A stretch of 64,000 bases of DNA from Owenia fusiformis (taxonomy: Eukaryota > Annelida > Polychaeta > Sabellida > Oweniidae): assembly GCA_903813345.2 (NCBI GenBank), contig CAIIXF020000010.1, positions 18,859,181 to 18,923,180 on the forward strand. Direction: 5' to 3'. The position numbers were made by a program, and so were the translations under genes. Of this stretch, positions 26,401-41,400 are shown piece by piece (position 1 is the stretch's first letter; each line of letters opens with the position of its first letter). The notes below the pieces were generated by a model. That model did no database searches, was not told the origin of the DNA, and was given only the letters and a program-made list of their open reading frames with translations.

Positions 26401-29400
26401 GTCTCGCAAAAGCCATAAAGCAGTTTATGGATGAAAACTACTAAAGAAAAAGACTCCATTTAGACAACGGGATTCATACTCGAATTTCGTGAAATTTACT
26501 GTAAGGACCTCAGTGATTCTAATCAATACACTGGGTCATCTCAACATTCAATTACATCTTTATTAAACCATGACTTTGTCAGTACAATTGAGTTATTTAT
26601 GGCTGGACCATTAGAGTATAAGATAAGCAATATAATAAAGGTAGAAACAGAGAAAATGGGCGACAAAATGTCTAGGGTCACATTTAAAATCAACAACAAA
26701 CTAATGTTTTCAATAGTGAATACAAGTTTCATAATACCAGAAAAAAACCTCCAGTTCTTAATCACACCTAAGAAAACGCATTCTATCAAATCACTCATCA
26801 TTTTGAACATTCCATTTCAAATCTGTCAACTGGTATATGGGTTATAGAAAATTACATTTTTCATGACGAAATGGCCAGTGTTGTATTGATTGTTTAAAAT
26901 AATATACCAATAACCTCACTTCAAAAGGCAATATTTTACTTTGTTGCCCGCTGAAATGAGGTTATTAGACGTATTATTACCACCTTATGCCCAGGGCTGA
27001 AATAGCAAGAACGGACAGCCACTAAATAAAAATTAATTAGAAAATTAACTAGAAAATGGCAACTCCAAGGAGTAGCAAATCCCAACAAACACTATGACTA
27101 TGACATGAATCTGTATTTGTCACAAAAAATATTAACATTGGAAACATAAGAGATATGTCAGAATTTCTACCAATTTCAAAAGCATTTGGATGACCATTTA
27201 AAGGCATACATAATAAAGACAATTTGAATTTTCTGAGGCACAAATCAGGAAAACAATACCAAAATAGTGATCTGCCCTAAATTTCCTTCAATTTGAGAAT
27301 AATATAGCCATACTTTGAAGAGACTAGAAACTTATCCACATAAGACAGTGGCCATTTTGAATTATACAAAACCATTCATTCATTGGGATAAATATACACT
27401 GAAAGGCATCTCATTTCCAAGGGAACACTATCGGGCTAAAATATCTATTTTGGCCCGCCAAAGAGTGTAGAAGAGTACTAATAAAAAATATATAGATATC
27501 CAAAGTACATTGAAAAGCCAACACATAAATGTGGACTTCCAGATAGGTCTTCAAATATGCAGTACCAGTCGAGTACCAGATTTATATGTCAGGTTCCGAT
27601 ACAGTATTCAAAAGACAATTTTTCAGAGTACATCTTGGCAAGCTAACCATGATTAATTTGTATTCAACTGACTACCTAATACTGTAATTCCTTGCTAACA
27701 TGATTATAAATGACTTTGGAGACTGGGGCTATGTTGCTGATGAAATAATTAAGACAATCCCATGATATTTGAAGCTATTTTGCTAACTGCTGATATAACA
27801 TGCAGACAATTAACCCATTAGGATGAACAAATATTTTCTTCATGGATATCATTTAGCAATTTTTGCCCTGTGATCTGAAGATATGGTATCATCCAATAGA
27901 TGATTGATCTGAGGGGAAATAGCAGTTTGTGCAAAACATATCTTCAATGTTTTATTTCTGTTGCATCTCATTTTACAGCTTTTTTGTATTCAATATCATC
28001 TCATATGATCATCTTAGCCTCTCATCTTTACAGGGAAACTTTTGCCTTAACCTCTCACTCTTACATTAGTACTCCAAAGCCCTTCTATGGGAGAAAAACA
28101 GATGAGTTGACATATTTGAATTGATAATATGGCCGTAACTTAGATCAATGAATGGTTTCTTCCCTGTAATTTTCAATCTTTTTAAGATCATGTATGCCAA
28201 TAGGGTGATTGTGGCATTCATGTATTCCATCTTAGTTGTGACACAAGCTTCTACTGGCTGATGGGTATTGAGTTTGTAACTACGTAAGTACGTACCTTTC
28301 TCTAAATACTGTTCTAAACCCCTCCTCCTTGTATCTAACTGCTGATCAGATAGCTGGAATGGCCATTTCCCAGGCATCTTTGGAAAATTAAAGTCAACAA
28401 ATTCCCGTTTGAGATCTGCATTTAGCGTTGCGAACTCTTTATAGCGCCTCGAACACAAATGTCGACCCGCCATATATATGTTGTAGACCTGAAAGCAGAA
28501 ATAAATTAGAGATGAACTCGACATTTACTTTGAGGTTATATAAGGTTATATGCATGCATTTCAGCCAGAATATATTCCATATAAATCATGAGAATTTAGG
28601 GCCGGATATGTTGCCTTTTTTCGGTCTTGCATCGTGACTCTGGAAACCCCTCAGCCCCTATCCACCTCATGTATATGTGAGTAATGTGTGTAGGGGGTCA
28701 CTGGGGCCTCTTTTAGATAATCAGAACTTTCTACCTAATGAAAAGATGGTCAAGGAGAACACATGCAAATACTCTCACAAGGAAAAGCCTGATCATCATT
28801 GAAGATCACAGCCTTCTAACAGTTCCTTTCTATAACTGAACTTTGTAAAGTTAACCAATTGTTATAAACATGGATATAATAATGTCATAGTAAGAGAACA
28901 ATAGACTTTAAAATTCAAAATTCTAACTTTATGAATGTTTCTGCTAATAACCACAAGAATAATAGCTGGTACACAACAAACAGGTTAAGCAATTATGATC
29001 ATTCTGATACTCATAGCATCTTCCTGTTTCACCTGAAACATCTCAAGGCTGAGATGAAATGAGATGTCATGGTTTATCATAATAAATGATGATCATGATT
29101 TGTAAAACTCGTTTGACTTTCACTTTCACCATTTTGCCAAATATGGCAATACTCCATATACAGAGTAACAACATGCAAGATGACATTAGTCCCCGATTCA
29201 TCATACTTTTGTGAAATGGGACCCTGTGGATTCTGTAACTGTATGTATTTGCATTCGATCTACATGCTAACTAGTGAAATTCCAATGCTCTGACAAGTGA
29301 CTGGGTATCACTCACCCGAGATGATTGGCTAAAATCAATCATGGAAGCGAATTGATTGAATTTTGATAAAACATGATTCATTTGTTTAATGTTGAAACCA

Positions 29401-32400
29401 TCTGCGAGTATTCTTAGAATTCTGTCAGAGATGCACTATTGTTTACTTCGATAGCAGTTACATCAACGAAAGTTCACAAGATTAATGTCTCGGTCTGTAT
29501 TAATGTCTTAAAAACTCATTATATTGCTTTGTAAGGCTCTTTTATCGTAGCCTGAGCAACGGAAGTAAGGTAAAGCCCTAAAAGTCACATCAGTTAGCTT
29601 AGTTTGAATTTCAGTGAAATTAATACAAGAAAAGCAGATTTGAGATTGTCTTAAATGCAAACATCATGATTTCTTCAGATGACCTTTAGTCACATAAGCG
29701 TAGCCAGGGGGGGTGTGATAGGTGCGATCCAACCCCCCCCCCCCCCATAATCAATAAAAATAAAACCATGAGATAGATGAAAAATGAGCTTTTTCAAAAT
29801 GATATCTATTTGAAGCTTCTAGCTCAATTTTGAAGGAAGTTGCATCAATTTTTGTAAAATTCAAAATAAATCTTATTTTTTGGCTTATATATGCAACAAT
29901 CGCACTCCCCATGACTGAAAATCGAATTTTTTGGGCGATCGCACCCCTCCTGACTGAAAGCTGGCTACGCCCCTGAGTCATATTGATGCCTAGAACAGTA
30001 AATCAGCCAAATGTCTTATTTGTAGAATTTACATTAAAACATATACTATATAAAAGAGCAAAAACATATCTGAAAAAGGCACTTATGCAACATGTAACAA
30101 CCTGCAATTTGTTACAGATGCCGACCACCAAGCACCAACTGCCGAACACTGTCCACATCCACCAAAAAGTTGGACACTATAACACTTGTAATGATGACAT
30201 ATCAACAATATGTAGATATAAATAAAACTACAAAGAAAAAGCCCAGCTCAAGACTCTCCAATCTTCTTTTCATCACTGCCAGTCAGTGCTCACATCTTGG
30301 AATACCAAAGTATGAAGTTCTCATACCTCGTGTGATTGAAAATCAAACTGTTCAATGAGTAAGGAGTGCTTATAGTGATTATCACTTGGAGATGCTACCT
30401 TGACAACTGCTAAATTATATAACTGTACATGTAAACTGTTGTATGAAAAAAGTCAAAAAGGGAGAAAGAAAACCTTTCAATTTACAAGAAGTTGAATTGA
30501 TTTTTAGGTGTTAATATCATCAAGTGTCATAAAAGATGAAATATTGAACCTATAAATTATAGTGTGCATTACTTTGGACATCCAATGTGTAGAAGTTATA
30601 ATTATACAATAAATTCACTGGAAAAGTCAGTTCAATTTCTCATTTCTGACTTGGTTGGAAAAATTGGTTTCTCTTCATTTCACAATATGTATTCTCAATA
30701 GTAACAGAAACCTCTGTCTTTTATAACTGATATTCCATTTATATCAATTCGGGTTGTAGAAGGATAATGTTACAATAACGCAGTTAGTAGAAAACTAATC
30801 TATCTCTAATATGCTCCTTTACCAATCGAGAAAATTAGGTAGTTAATCGGAAAATGCAGGGTACGATATAAATACATATTCCATGTTACTTAGTCTCTGG
30901 TATATCTTGTATTAATATGATTGCGTTCTCGTGGATGGAGATGTACAGATAAATCTGATTATTTGAGTTTCTCCCAAGATACTTGGTGAATAGATATATT
31001 GAGACATATCTTCAGTGAATAAGTGGTTAATCTTACACTTGTGTATTCTACTAAGAGTAATGAGAAATTTGAGACAGTGATAAGCGTATAATATAATGAC
31101 AGATACACAATAAAATGATGTGAAAAATATAATATGCTAGTCATGTGAAAAAACAATGGAAAACATGACAATTGACCGTTTGCGATCAGAATTCAGGTAT
31201 TTTCTTTATGAGTATGTTTGTCACATATTTGGTCTTATGGGTGTGACGTCATATATAAATGATATTAGACATGATGGAGAGACGAAATGGCAGACACATG
31301 GCAGTTTTGAGATGAAAATTTTATTGTTTCTTTTATGAAAACCATGGGTCAAATATTCACCAGGTATGCTGATTTGACTAGATCATGAGTATATCTTTAT
31401 ACTGTATGTTCGAAGTTTCGGTGAAATTCATTCTATACATCGATGCCTTTAAGCGCCCCCGTTTTTTCAAAATTTGGCATGTGTTTATAATGAATGTTGA
31501 TCTCGTCAAACCAAACACTTTTGTGAAAAATAAATCAATAATGCATGAAATACAGAAGATAATCTCTCAAAATCAAACAGCTATAACAGAGTGGCCTAAT
31601 TGTGACATCACTACAAGATAGAATCCATCCGTTGATCGCAAATCATCAATTAAATAAACTGTCTGCCTCAGACTTTATTAGAGAGTGAAAACCTATTATT
31701 CATTCATAACTTTTTAAAATGTTGTAATACTTAAAATGTACTCTCTGTACAATTATATAACGATAATTAACATGTAAAATTCCTCGTCTTATTTTGACAT
31801 GAATCTTAAATATAAATCTGTTGACAAGAGAATCAATAAGAACAATAAACCTAGTTCTTGCCCATAATTGAGAAATATATCATTGCGAAGCAGCTAATGA
31901 GCCTTTTAATTTTCATCTTTAATAAGTGTGAGTGTCTAGATGAGAGTCCTCACACCTTTTCTACATTGCAATGATATATTTGCTTGTGCAGTAAGAAGTT
32001 GCCTCGATGACGTCTCATGATGCAGAATAGATACAAGGCATTAACATGCAAAATGTCACAACCTGCCATTTGTTACGAATGCATGAGTTACAGACACTAA
32101 CCACCAATCAAAATGTCACAACCTGCCATTTGTTACGAATGCATGAGTTACAGACACTAACCACCAATCAAAATGTCACAACCTGCCATTTGTTACGAAT
32201 GCATGAGTTACAGACACTAACCACCAATCAAAATGTCACAACCTGCCATTTGTTACGAATGCATGAGTTACAGACACTAACCACCAAACAAAATGTCACA
32301 ACCTGCCATTTGTTACGAATGCATGAGTTACAGACACTAACCACCAGACAAAATGTCATAACCTGCCATTTGTTACGAATACATGAGTTACAGACACCAA

Positions 32401-35400
32401 CTACCAAAGATCAATCACTAAATGACACACACCACCCACAAAAAAGGTTAGAGACTAACAATATGTCTCCGCTTGTGGTGATGACAAGCGGTGACATAAT
32501 TAGGTGGTGGTGGTTGACAGAGGTGTGGTCTCAAATAGTATGTTTTACTTAGAGGCTGGAAAGTAAATGCTTGTTTAGTTCATGAAGGTGTTTAAGAGAC
32601 TCATTTCAAAGAATACTTCCAAAAGGTCTGTTTAATTAACAAGATGGTTGGAAGACCTAGAGCTAACAAGCGAAATCTGTAGAATTCAGTGCAAAAGTTT
32701 TTATCCTAATTAATTAATTAAACCTGGTTCAGTGATTCCTATGTAACATACAAGATGATGAATTAGTTCTAATGTACTTTTGTGAGACTCAGGATAACAG
32801 ATAGAGAGAAATGATTCTAAAATGAGCATAGTTGAATCTCTTGGAAGCTCAAAACATTGGGTTTGGATATATGAATAAAATCCAGACCCATTCATTTTAA
32901 TCAATGTAACAAACTTGACATGGAGTGACAAATATCGAACTCTCTGCAGAGAGAGGCAATGATAAGGTTTGGGAATAAGGTGTTTAACCTCTTGGCTCTA
33001 AAACAGGGTTCGCACACCTTTTTCAAAATGAATTTCCCTGACAATTCCCTGACATTTCCAGACAAAAAAGGAAATTTCCAGATCTAATTTTCCTCACACG
33101 GCCTCTTAAAAGTCTCAAACAACTGTTATTCAAGACAAAAAGACTTATTATGAAACATTTTGGGTTTCTCCTTCAGTACCATTTCTCATTACTTAACTTT
33201 ACTTATACAGGCCATCTGATTCACCAATTTATTCCCGATACATTATATTTTTAATATTACATATTTTACATTGCATAAGGCCAAAGGTAAGCCAAAGGTA
33301 AACATACATGTATAGGGGCGAAGCCAGCAAGTGTCAAGAAGGTGTAATTTTTTGGGTTTGCATCACTACAAGCAAAAGTAACCCGAAGGGGGCGGGGGTA
33401 CGGAGGTTCACCCCCGGAAATTTTTCAAAAATGACATTGTATATGGTGCATTCTAAGCATTTGAAACTATAATTTGTTAATATTTTGTAATGAATCCCAA
33501 AACTTTAAAATTTTGATCTAAATCCCTTAAGAAAAATAGCAACTCACATGAGGGGCAATTCCCACCAAACGAAACATATTTTTAATGCTACTATCATTGT
33601 GAACATTATATGGTAGCAATAACCTGGCATTACAATTGTCTTCTCTCTTTTGGGAGAAGTCTACACAAAAATATGATACCATATTAGAAATTTCTTCTCA
33701 AGTAGCGTCACTATAAGGCACAGGGCTACGATACCAAATCAAATAATCGGTTTTTGTGTTATCAAGAATCAATTTATTCTTTAAATTATCAAAAATTTCA
33801 TAAAAAATGGTGGCATCTTTGAATTCAGAGACCATCTTGAATATTTCATCTTGAGCAGGTCCTTTGTCCCTAAGGCTACATCATACAAAATTTGAGCCAA
33901 AGTAAAATGCTTGGTTCATCTTTAAACGAAGAAATATTTGGACCAAATTCAAAAACTTATGCCTGGCACAACTGTCACCATGTTATCAAGTGTTTTTATG
34001 CCACGGTCATGACAGGCCTTCCAATATAATATAGCATTGTCACAGTCATACCAGGCTATCACGATAACAATACCACAGTCATGGCAGGATCCTTGCGAAA
34101 CTTAAAAACACTTAATAATATGGCGACTCTTGCGCCAGGCATAAGTCTTGCAATACATAGCATCTGATGGAAAAGCATAATTGTATTAAATCATCTATAC
34201 ATTATTTTTATTTTTCAGTTTCAGTATAATGTTCACACTGTTCTTACAAATAGACAATACCAGCTCTAATGTCATTCAATCAACCTTAATGAAAAGATTT
34301 GCAATTTGTGGAAACAACGGCGCCGAAACAACTACATGTAAATGATTTTGGATTTCACTGATATCCTGTCATAGCCCTAAAATGTATTTTGCTGGAACAT
34401 TATTTAACAATGATACAAAATTCCCTGACATTTCCCTGACACATCAGTTTCAAAATTCCCTGACATTTTTGGCCCATTTTGACCCAATTTTAAAATTCCC
34501 TGACATTTCCAGCACCTGGAAAAATAAATCAATTTCCCTGACATTTCCAGGTGTGTACGAACCCTGTAAAATCAGGTGAAACCAGAGACTTTTTCATTTT
34601 TGTCACCATTTGACATTTTACTACATACCTGTACAACTTTAGATGCTCAACCTAGTAAAATAAGATGACAGAGATCATCTCTACACATTTTGAAACAATT
34701 TTTGTGTAAATTGGATGAAAAGTAGAGCAATTTTAGTGAAAAGTTTTGTGACAGATTTTTTTAGTCACTCCAGGTTTCAAGGTAATTTCTGAGGTGACAA
34801 GAAATTTCATCACTCAAGCTAGGGAAGCGGTTAAAGGTAAAAATGGCCAGCTTGTAATTTAATCAGCATTCTCAACATAACATGTAATCAGCTCTATTTT
34901 CATTTGCATCTTAGGGGATCAATCCTGTTGTTTCAGTACTCAAGCCACATAGATATCAGCCAGTCACTGAACAGATTTTTATTTTAGTGATTTCATGTAT
35001 CCAAATAGATATATACCCCCAACTCCAGTTGCCATGGTAACTATAATATTAACCAATCATGTGGCAGAAGTTATATATTTATATAATTTAATTTAGAAAT
35101 GGACAAGGTATATTCTGACCAAATTTCAGGATGTTTGGACCAATATTTACAAAATGCCAGATACTTTTACCTTATTTATTGATCACCCTGTAAACACATT
35201 GGGGCTGTTATGAAGCTGTCACACTCGGTGGGCTCACTGTTTGCCACCTTGTGAATATTTTTGGACAGATAGCGATGTATGACATGGACATGAGGTGGGC
35301 AAAACAAACACTTTTACAGCAGATATCGGCCCCCTCACACCAAATACAAAAGTTAATTAAAAAATTAATGCCTAAAATTATTCAAACTGTTGTGAACAGT

Positions 35401-38400
35401 GAGCCCACGTGGCTCAATGTGACAGCTACTATGATAGTCCTTCAAAGTTACAAAATACAGGAACATTCACATCATAAGATCTATATAAATAATTGTCTCT
35501 TAAAAATTACATTTCCATTTCGCAGCCATAAATATTTTGAAAATCAATTTGCTTCCTACAGCCAGAGTTGAAATTTATCTGGCAATAAAGAGTCTTCTTA
35601 AGAAAGCTAATATTTCTCTTTGATGGCATTGCAATGTCATCATGACACCATTTTGATGTCAGCAGTGTTTGGAACCAAAACAACATCGATTATTGAAGAT
35701 AAATGAACTTACTACATATTTCTCAGCCATTGTGTCTATGACTTGGTGATCGGGAATAGAGATGGGCAGAGATCGTCTCTCTGAGTAATCAATCATTGAA
35801 GGGCCTGATGAGTCATCGCTTGGCTCTAGACGTTCTGCTACTGTCCTTGGGACAGATATAACTGAAAAAAGTTTAAAGCATATCGTAAATTGTCTGAATT
35901 TCTAAAATTTCAAAGCTTGAAAAACTGTTCATGCGAAAATTAAATTAAATGCTTTTAGAAATTTAAATGGTGCAAATATTTTTATAATTTGGAACTTATT
36001 CAACAACTTATTATTTTTCCCACATCGAAATTGGTTGCATCTAGTTGCAAGGATTGCAAGAATAGCAATCAAAATTGTCAAGTACTTGTAATGGTTACAA
36101 AGCATTGAAACATTTTCAATGAGTTGCAACCACGGTTTCATCGCAATAGTTGGCAATCATTACAAATATGGTTGCAACAATGATTGTGCAATGTGCAATG
36201 ATTGGTAATGGTTGAAATTCGGACTTTCAAAATTGAATTTTTTTATACGAGTTGTTACAAGGTTAGGACTTTTTTCAAGCTACAATTTTTTCAGAAAGGT
36301 CTCTTGATTGTTTAGTTCCATATCATCATGAATTTAAAATATTCTAGGTTAATGAGGATAATTACAGCTATTAGCCCTGTGAGATCTACATCAGATCAAT
36401 AATAATTTTGACGATTAGTTGAGTAGGTGATTTCATGAGCTGACAATGTGAATCAAAAAGTACAAGGCAGAGGGGTCAACTCATGACTAAAAAAATTACT
36501 TTAACTACTAGCTACTGATGTCAATTTTTTGAAATGTTTATTTCTACCTTACGTGTGTAAGATGATATGAAGATATCATGTTTTATGTATAGGAAGATAG
36601 TATATGGGTATGTTTAATGTAAGAGGATAATATGTGCAGTAGAAGGATAATATGAGGACTATGTTATGTGCAAGAACAGAATATGAAGAAGTGTTATGTA
36701 TATGAGGATGCGTTATATTTCAGAAGATAATATCACTGGTGATCTACTCGATTACGCTGGTTACCAAAACGGTTCATTTCGGTAACAAAATGTTGGAACA
36801 TTGAAGGTACGATTTTTCTTTTTTCCTTATTTCACACGTTGTAGGCAGAATTCCCACGACATTTTTAACACAAACGTGTATCAGTATCATATGCTTAACC
36901 CTTTCACGACGATAGGCTCCATATGGAGCCCTATTATGTAATACCTTTCAGGACGATAGGCTCCTTTTGGCACCATTATTTTTATCTATATACATCAATG
37001 AAATGACAATATCTCCAGTTCTATTCAGTATTTTTACACCAAATTTTGACAAGTTGTTCTAATGTGATAATCCTTACTAAAAATTGTATTTCAGTGATAA
37101 AATTCAGGGTATAGGTCCCGGGACGTAGGTATTTTGCAGTTTTCCCCTAAAAACTGCTCTTACTTATCCGTCACCAGGGCCAACATTTTCCTCTTATATT
37201 CACGTCGGGAAAGGGTTAAGAATATGTACATATTTACGAACAAATAGTTCAGAAGACAACAGAATTGTCGATTTAATTCCTCACTTAAATTACATAAACA
37301 GTTTTTGGAAAACAGTTAGGATCTGCACTTTTAACCCAAACTGTTTATGTAACTTAAGTGAGGAATTAAATCGACGATTCTGTTGTCTTGTGAGCAATTT
37401 TTTTTCGCAAACATGTACATTTTCTAAAACATATGATGCTGATACACGTTTGTGAGAAAAAACGTCTTGGGAATTCTACCTACAACACGGGAAATAAGGA
37501 AAAAGAAAAATCGTACCTTTGACATTCCGACATTTTGTTACCGAAACGAACCGTTTCAGTAAACCAGCGTAATCGAGCAGATCACCAGTGAATATGTAGA
37601 TATGCAATAGAAAGATAAAATGAGCATCTGTAATATGTAGGAGGTAATAAGTAGGAGTATACTGTAATAACATCTCTTCCAAGGTGACTTCATTTGCTTA
37701 ATGGAACTGGATCTTTATCATCCCCTAAACTTAGATAAAATTATATGTTGTGAAGATTTCTCTGTACATACGCCGATTATAATCTGAAGTCTACTTATTG
37801 TAAATCCTTGGGGATCAATAAAACTATTTCTTATAGAGATCTATATCTACATAGTACAGTGCAATTTTAAGACCCAGGCAAAAGTGCCTATGAATACTAA
37901 TTCCATAGATATATACTCATAAGGCTTAAATTCAATCTACTTTTAAGTAATTTTTCCTAGAATATTACATGCTACTGTAACATTTTTGCATGGCAAGTAT
38001 CCTAGAGCTTGACATTTCTGTTCCACAAGATCTAGCACTATGTGAAATGAAGCAATGATTTTTTAGAAAAAGAAAAGACGCAATTTATCCTAAAATGTTG
38101 AGGTAAAACAAGAAAGGAATTTCTATGTTTGAGTAACAAATTCACTATTTTTTTACTGCTAAAAATGAAACAGGAATACTGAAAAATTAAAAGATGGTCT
38201 AAAATAACAGTTTTTGGAAACATTTTAACTCCTTCAGGTAGCATTGTGCTCCTTTTGGGCTACCCCTCCCAGAGTCAACAGTTAGACGATTTCCTATTAA
38301 TTGGGCAAAAAAACTGTTTTCGAGGTTCCTTACTTCTCAAAATAGTATTTAAAAGACATATGGTATATACTATTTTGCCTGATACTACAATATGAAAATT

Positions 38401-41400
38401 GAAATTATATAGCACAGGAATATATTTTTTAAATATTTTAGTGTCCTACCCCATGAAAATATTTAAAGGTGGACATGGTGAAATTCATGATTTTGCAGAA
38501 ATAGGTTTAGAAAAATGTATCAATAGAAAGCAAATTAATATATTCAAATCATCAGGTAACACAGAAATAGCATGCTAAGGTATGGTAACACAGAAATAGC
38601 ATGGTAAGGTATGGTAACACAGAAATAGCATGGTTATGTATGGTAAGACAGAAATAGCATGGTAAGGGATGGTAACACAGAAATAGCATGGTAAGGTATG
38701 GTAACACAGAAATAGCATGGTAAGGTAATACAGAAATAGCATGGTAAGGTATGGTAACCCAGAAATAGCATGGTAAGGTATGGTAACAGAGAAATAGCAT
38801 GGTAGGTATGGTAACACAGAAATAGCATGATAAGGTATGGCAACACAGAAATAACATGGTAAGGTATGGTAACACAGAAATAGCAAGGTATGGTAATACA
38901 GAAATAGCATGGTAAGGTATGGTAACACAGAAATAGCATGGTAAGGTATGGTAATACAGAAATAGCATGGTAAGGTATGGTAACACAGAAATAGCATGAT
39001 AAGGTATGGTAACACAGAAATAGCATGGTAACACCAGGATAAAGAAATACATTCTCAGGGGTTTCACTAGAAATTCTAACTAAATAAATGAAAACAACAA
39101 GTAAAATTAATGGAAATCATAAATTTAACATGGAAAAGTTGCAAAGTCCCTAAAAACAACAGGCAATTTTGTGAAAACAACCGGTGATAATTGCCTGTTG
39201 CCTGCTGCTAATGAAACCAGGTGCATTATGGTTATAATAATATCATGCTTATCTTCATTCACACCTCAATTTTGAGGCAAATTTGTGATCATAACTTTTT
39301 GAGCTTCCAGATAAAACTAATATCGCAGACAAATATGCAATGACAAGATACGTAATCTACAAGGCTAACTTCAGCCTTGATTTTCTCGACAATATTTCCC
39401 TAGAGATGAGAATGCTTAGTTTGAGAAAATCATCTGAATAATACTTAGCAGGCTTCTTTTCGTTTTAATCTATATAATAATTGGAGACTTCGATAGTTTG
39501 ATTTTGCTTAGCTGGTTGCCTGGTTTCGCAATCACAAAATTAATTTCCTTTTCTTAGAGCTACAACTGATTTTGAATCAATTTCCTCCTTTGATTATTTT
39601 ACTTCTTAAGATTTAGCAAAATACTGTGAATCATATCAATTTTATTTAGAAATGTTAACTTGCCTAAAGACAATATATGTTGTGTTTTTCTGAATATAAA
39701 AAACATATTCATTTTTATCCCACGATTAATGTGTTATCTGTACAATAACAGCTATTGATATTTCTGATATTATTGAAATCCGTGTGATATTTTCCAGAAA
39801 ATCGTTTATCAAACTCATATGCGTGTGATATCGTTTATCTCACGCATATACGTGTGATATCACATTTGCATTTCGCGCCACTATATTGTTGGAAATTAGG
39901 TCAGATATTTTATTCTCTTTTGAGAAAATAGGTCCGTTTATTTATTCCTGAGCTTTAAGTTTCATTGGTGTATTGAATTACTATTGTGTATATAATTTGA
40001 TTAGAAGGCTGCTAACTAACGATTAAAAAATGGTATTTATGACGAACTATATAGTATATATCATGTTACTTACTTTTAATTGTTAAAACCAGAACAACGG
40101 CAACGCCAAAGCGTAGCGAATCCCATCGAACAGCCATGGAGGTCATTTTTACAAACAAAGTATATAGCAAAAATGGCAGCCATTTTACAAAATGGTTGCC
40201 TTCTACCAAAAGTGTCATTAGACCATGTGCCATGCTTATAGTATTCACATACCAAAAATGAACAAAATCCCTCCACTACTTTTCAAGTTATAGTAAAATA
40301 CGGTAAAATGGCGGCCATTTTTCAAAATGGCCACCTTCTACTAAAAGTGCCATTAGACAGTGTGCCGTGCTTATAGTATTTACATACCAAATATAAACAA
40401 AATCGCTCCACTACTTTTCGAGTTATAGTAAAATACGTTAAAATGGTGGCCATTTTGAAAAATGACCGCCTTCTACCAAAAGTGTCATTAGACAGTGTGC
40501 CATGCTTACAGTATTCACATACCAAATATGAACAAAATCACTTCACTACTTTTCGAGTTATAGTAAAAATACGTTAAAATGGCGGCCATTTTTCAAAATG
40601 GCCACCTTCTGCCAAAAGTGTCATAGGACAGTGTGTCATGCTTATAGTATTCACATACCAAATATGAACAAAATCGCTCCACTACTTTTCGAGTTATAGT
40701 AAAAAACGTTAAAATGGCGGCCATTTTGAAAAATGGCCGCCTTCTACCAAAAGTGTCATAGGACAGTGTGTCAGGCTTATAGTATTCACATACCAAATAT
40801 GAACAAAATCGCTCCACTACTTTTCGAGTTATAGTAAAATACGTTAAAATGGTGGCCATTTTTCAAAATGGCCACCATTTTTCAAAATGGCCGCCTTCTA
40901 CCAAAAGTGTCATTAGACCATGTGCCATGCTTATAATATTCACATACCAAATATGAACAAAATAGCTCCACTACTTTTCGAGTTACAGCAAAAATCGTAA
41001 AATAACGAGTAAAGGCCGCCATTTTTCAAGATGGCTGCCATGTGCTTCTTTAATATCTAAATTTCTAGCTTTATTAATGTCCTATATAATTTTTTTACAT
41101 CTAAAACATATTGCTATTACAGTTTTACATATTGCACCTAAATTACTGTAAATTCGGCACTAAAATGGCCGCCATTTTGAAATGAGCAGCCATTTTGAAA
41201 ATCGGCTTTCGAGCAGAACTTCTACCCCCATAGGGTATATGTGTACAAAATATGAACAAAATCGGGCCAACGGTATTTGAGTTATTGCCCGGACGGACGG
41301 ACGTACGGACGGACGTACGGACGGACGTACGGACGGACGGACGGAGGCGTTCCCTATATCCCTCCGAACTTCGTTCGATGGGATAATAAAGTGTTTCAAA

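Noticed and set aside
32046-32552. 168-codon open frame with a 20-residue repeat
   Set aside because: It arises from a 60-bp tandem expansion of a dispersed repeat; no resemblance to a protein.
38552-39067. Long overlapping open frames on the minus strand (up to 171 codons, [10 protein letters not shown]-like repeats)
   Set aside because: They are translations of the 29-bp minisatellite. Three frames are open at once and there is no splice context.
41160-41399. Open frame reading [12 protein letters not shown]
   Set aside because: It comes from the GGAC/GTAC tetranucleotide run at the end of a repeat element.
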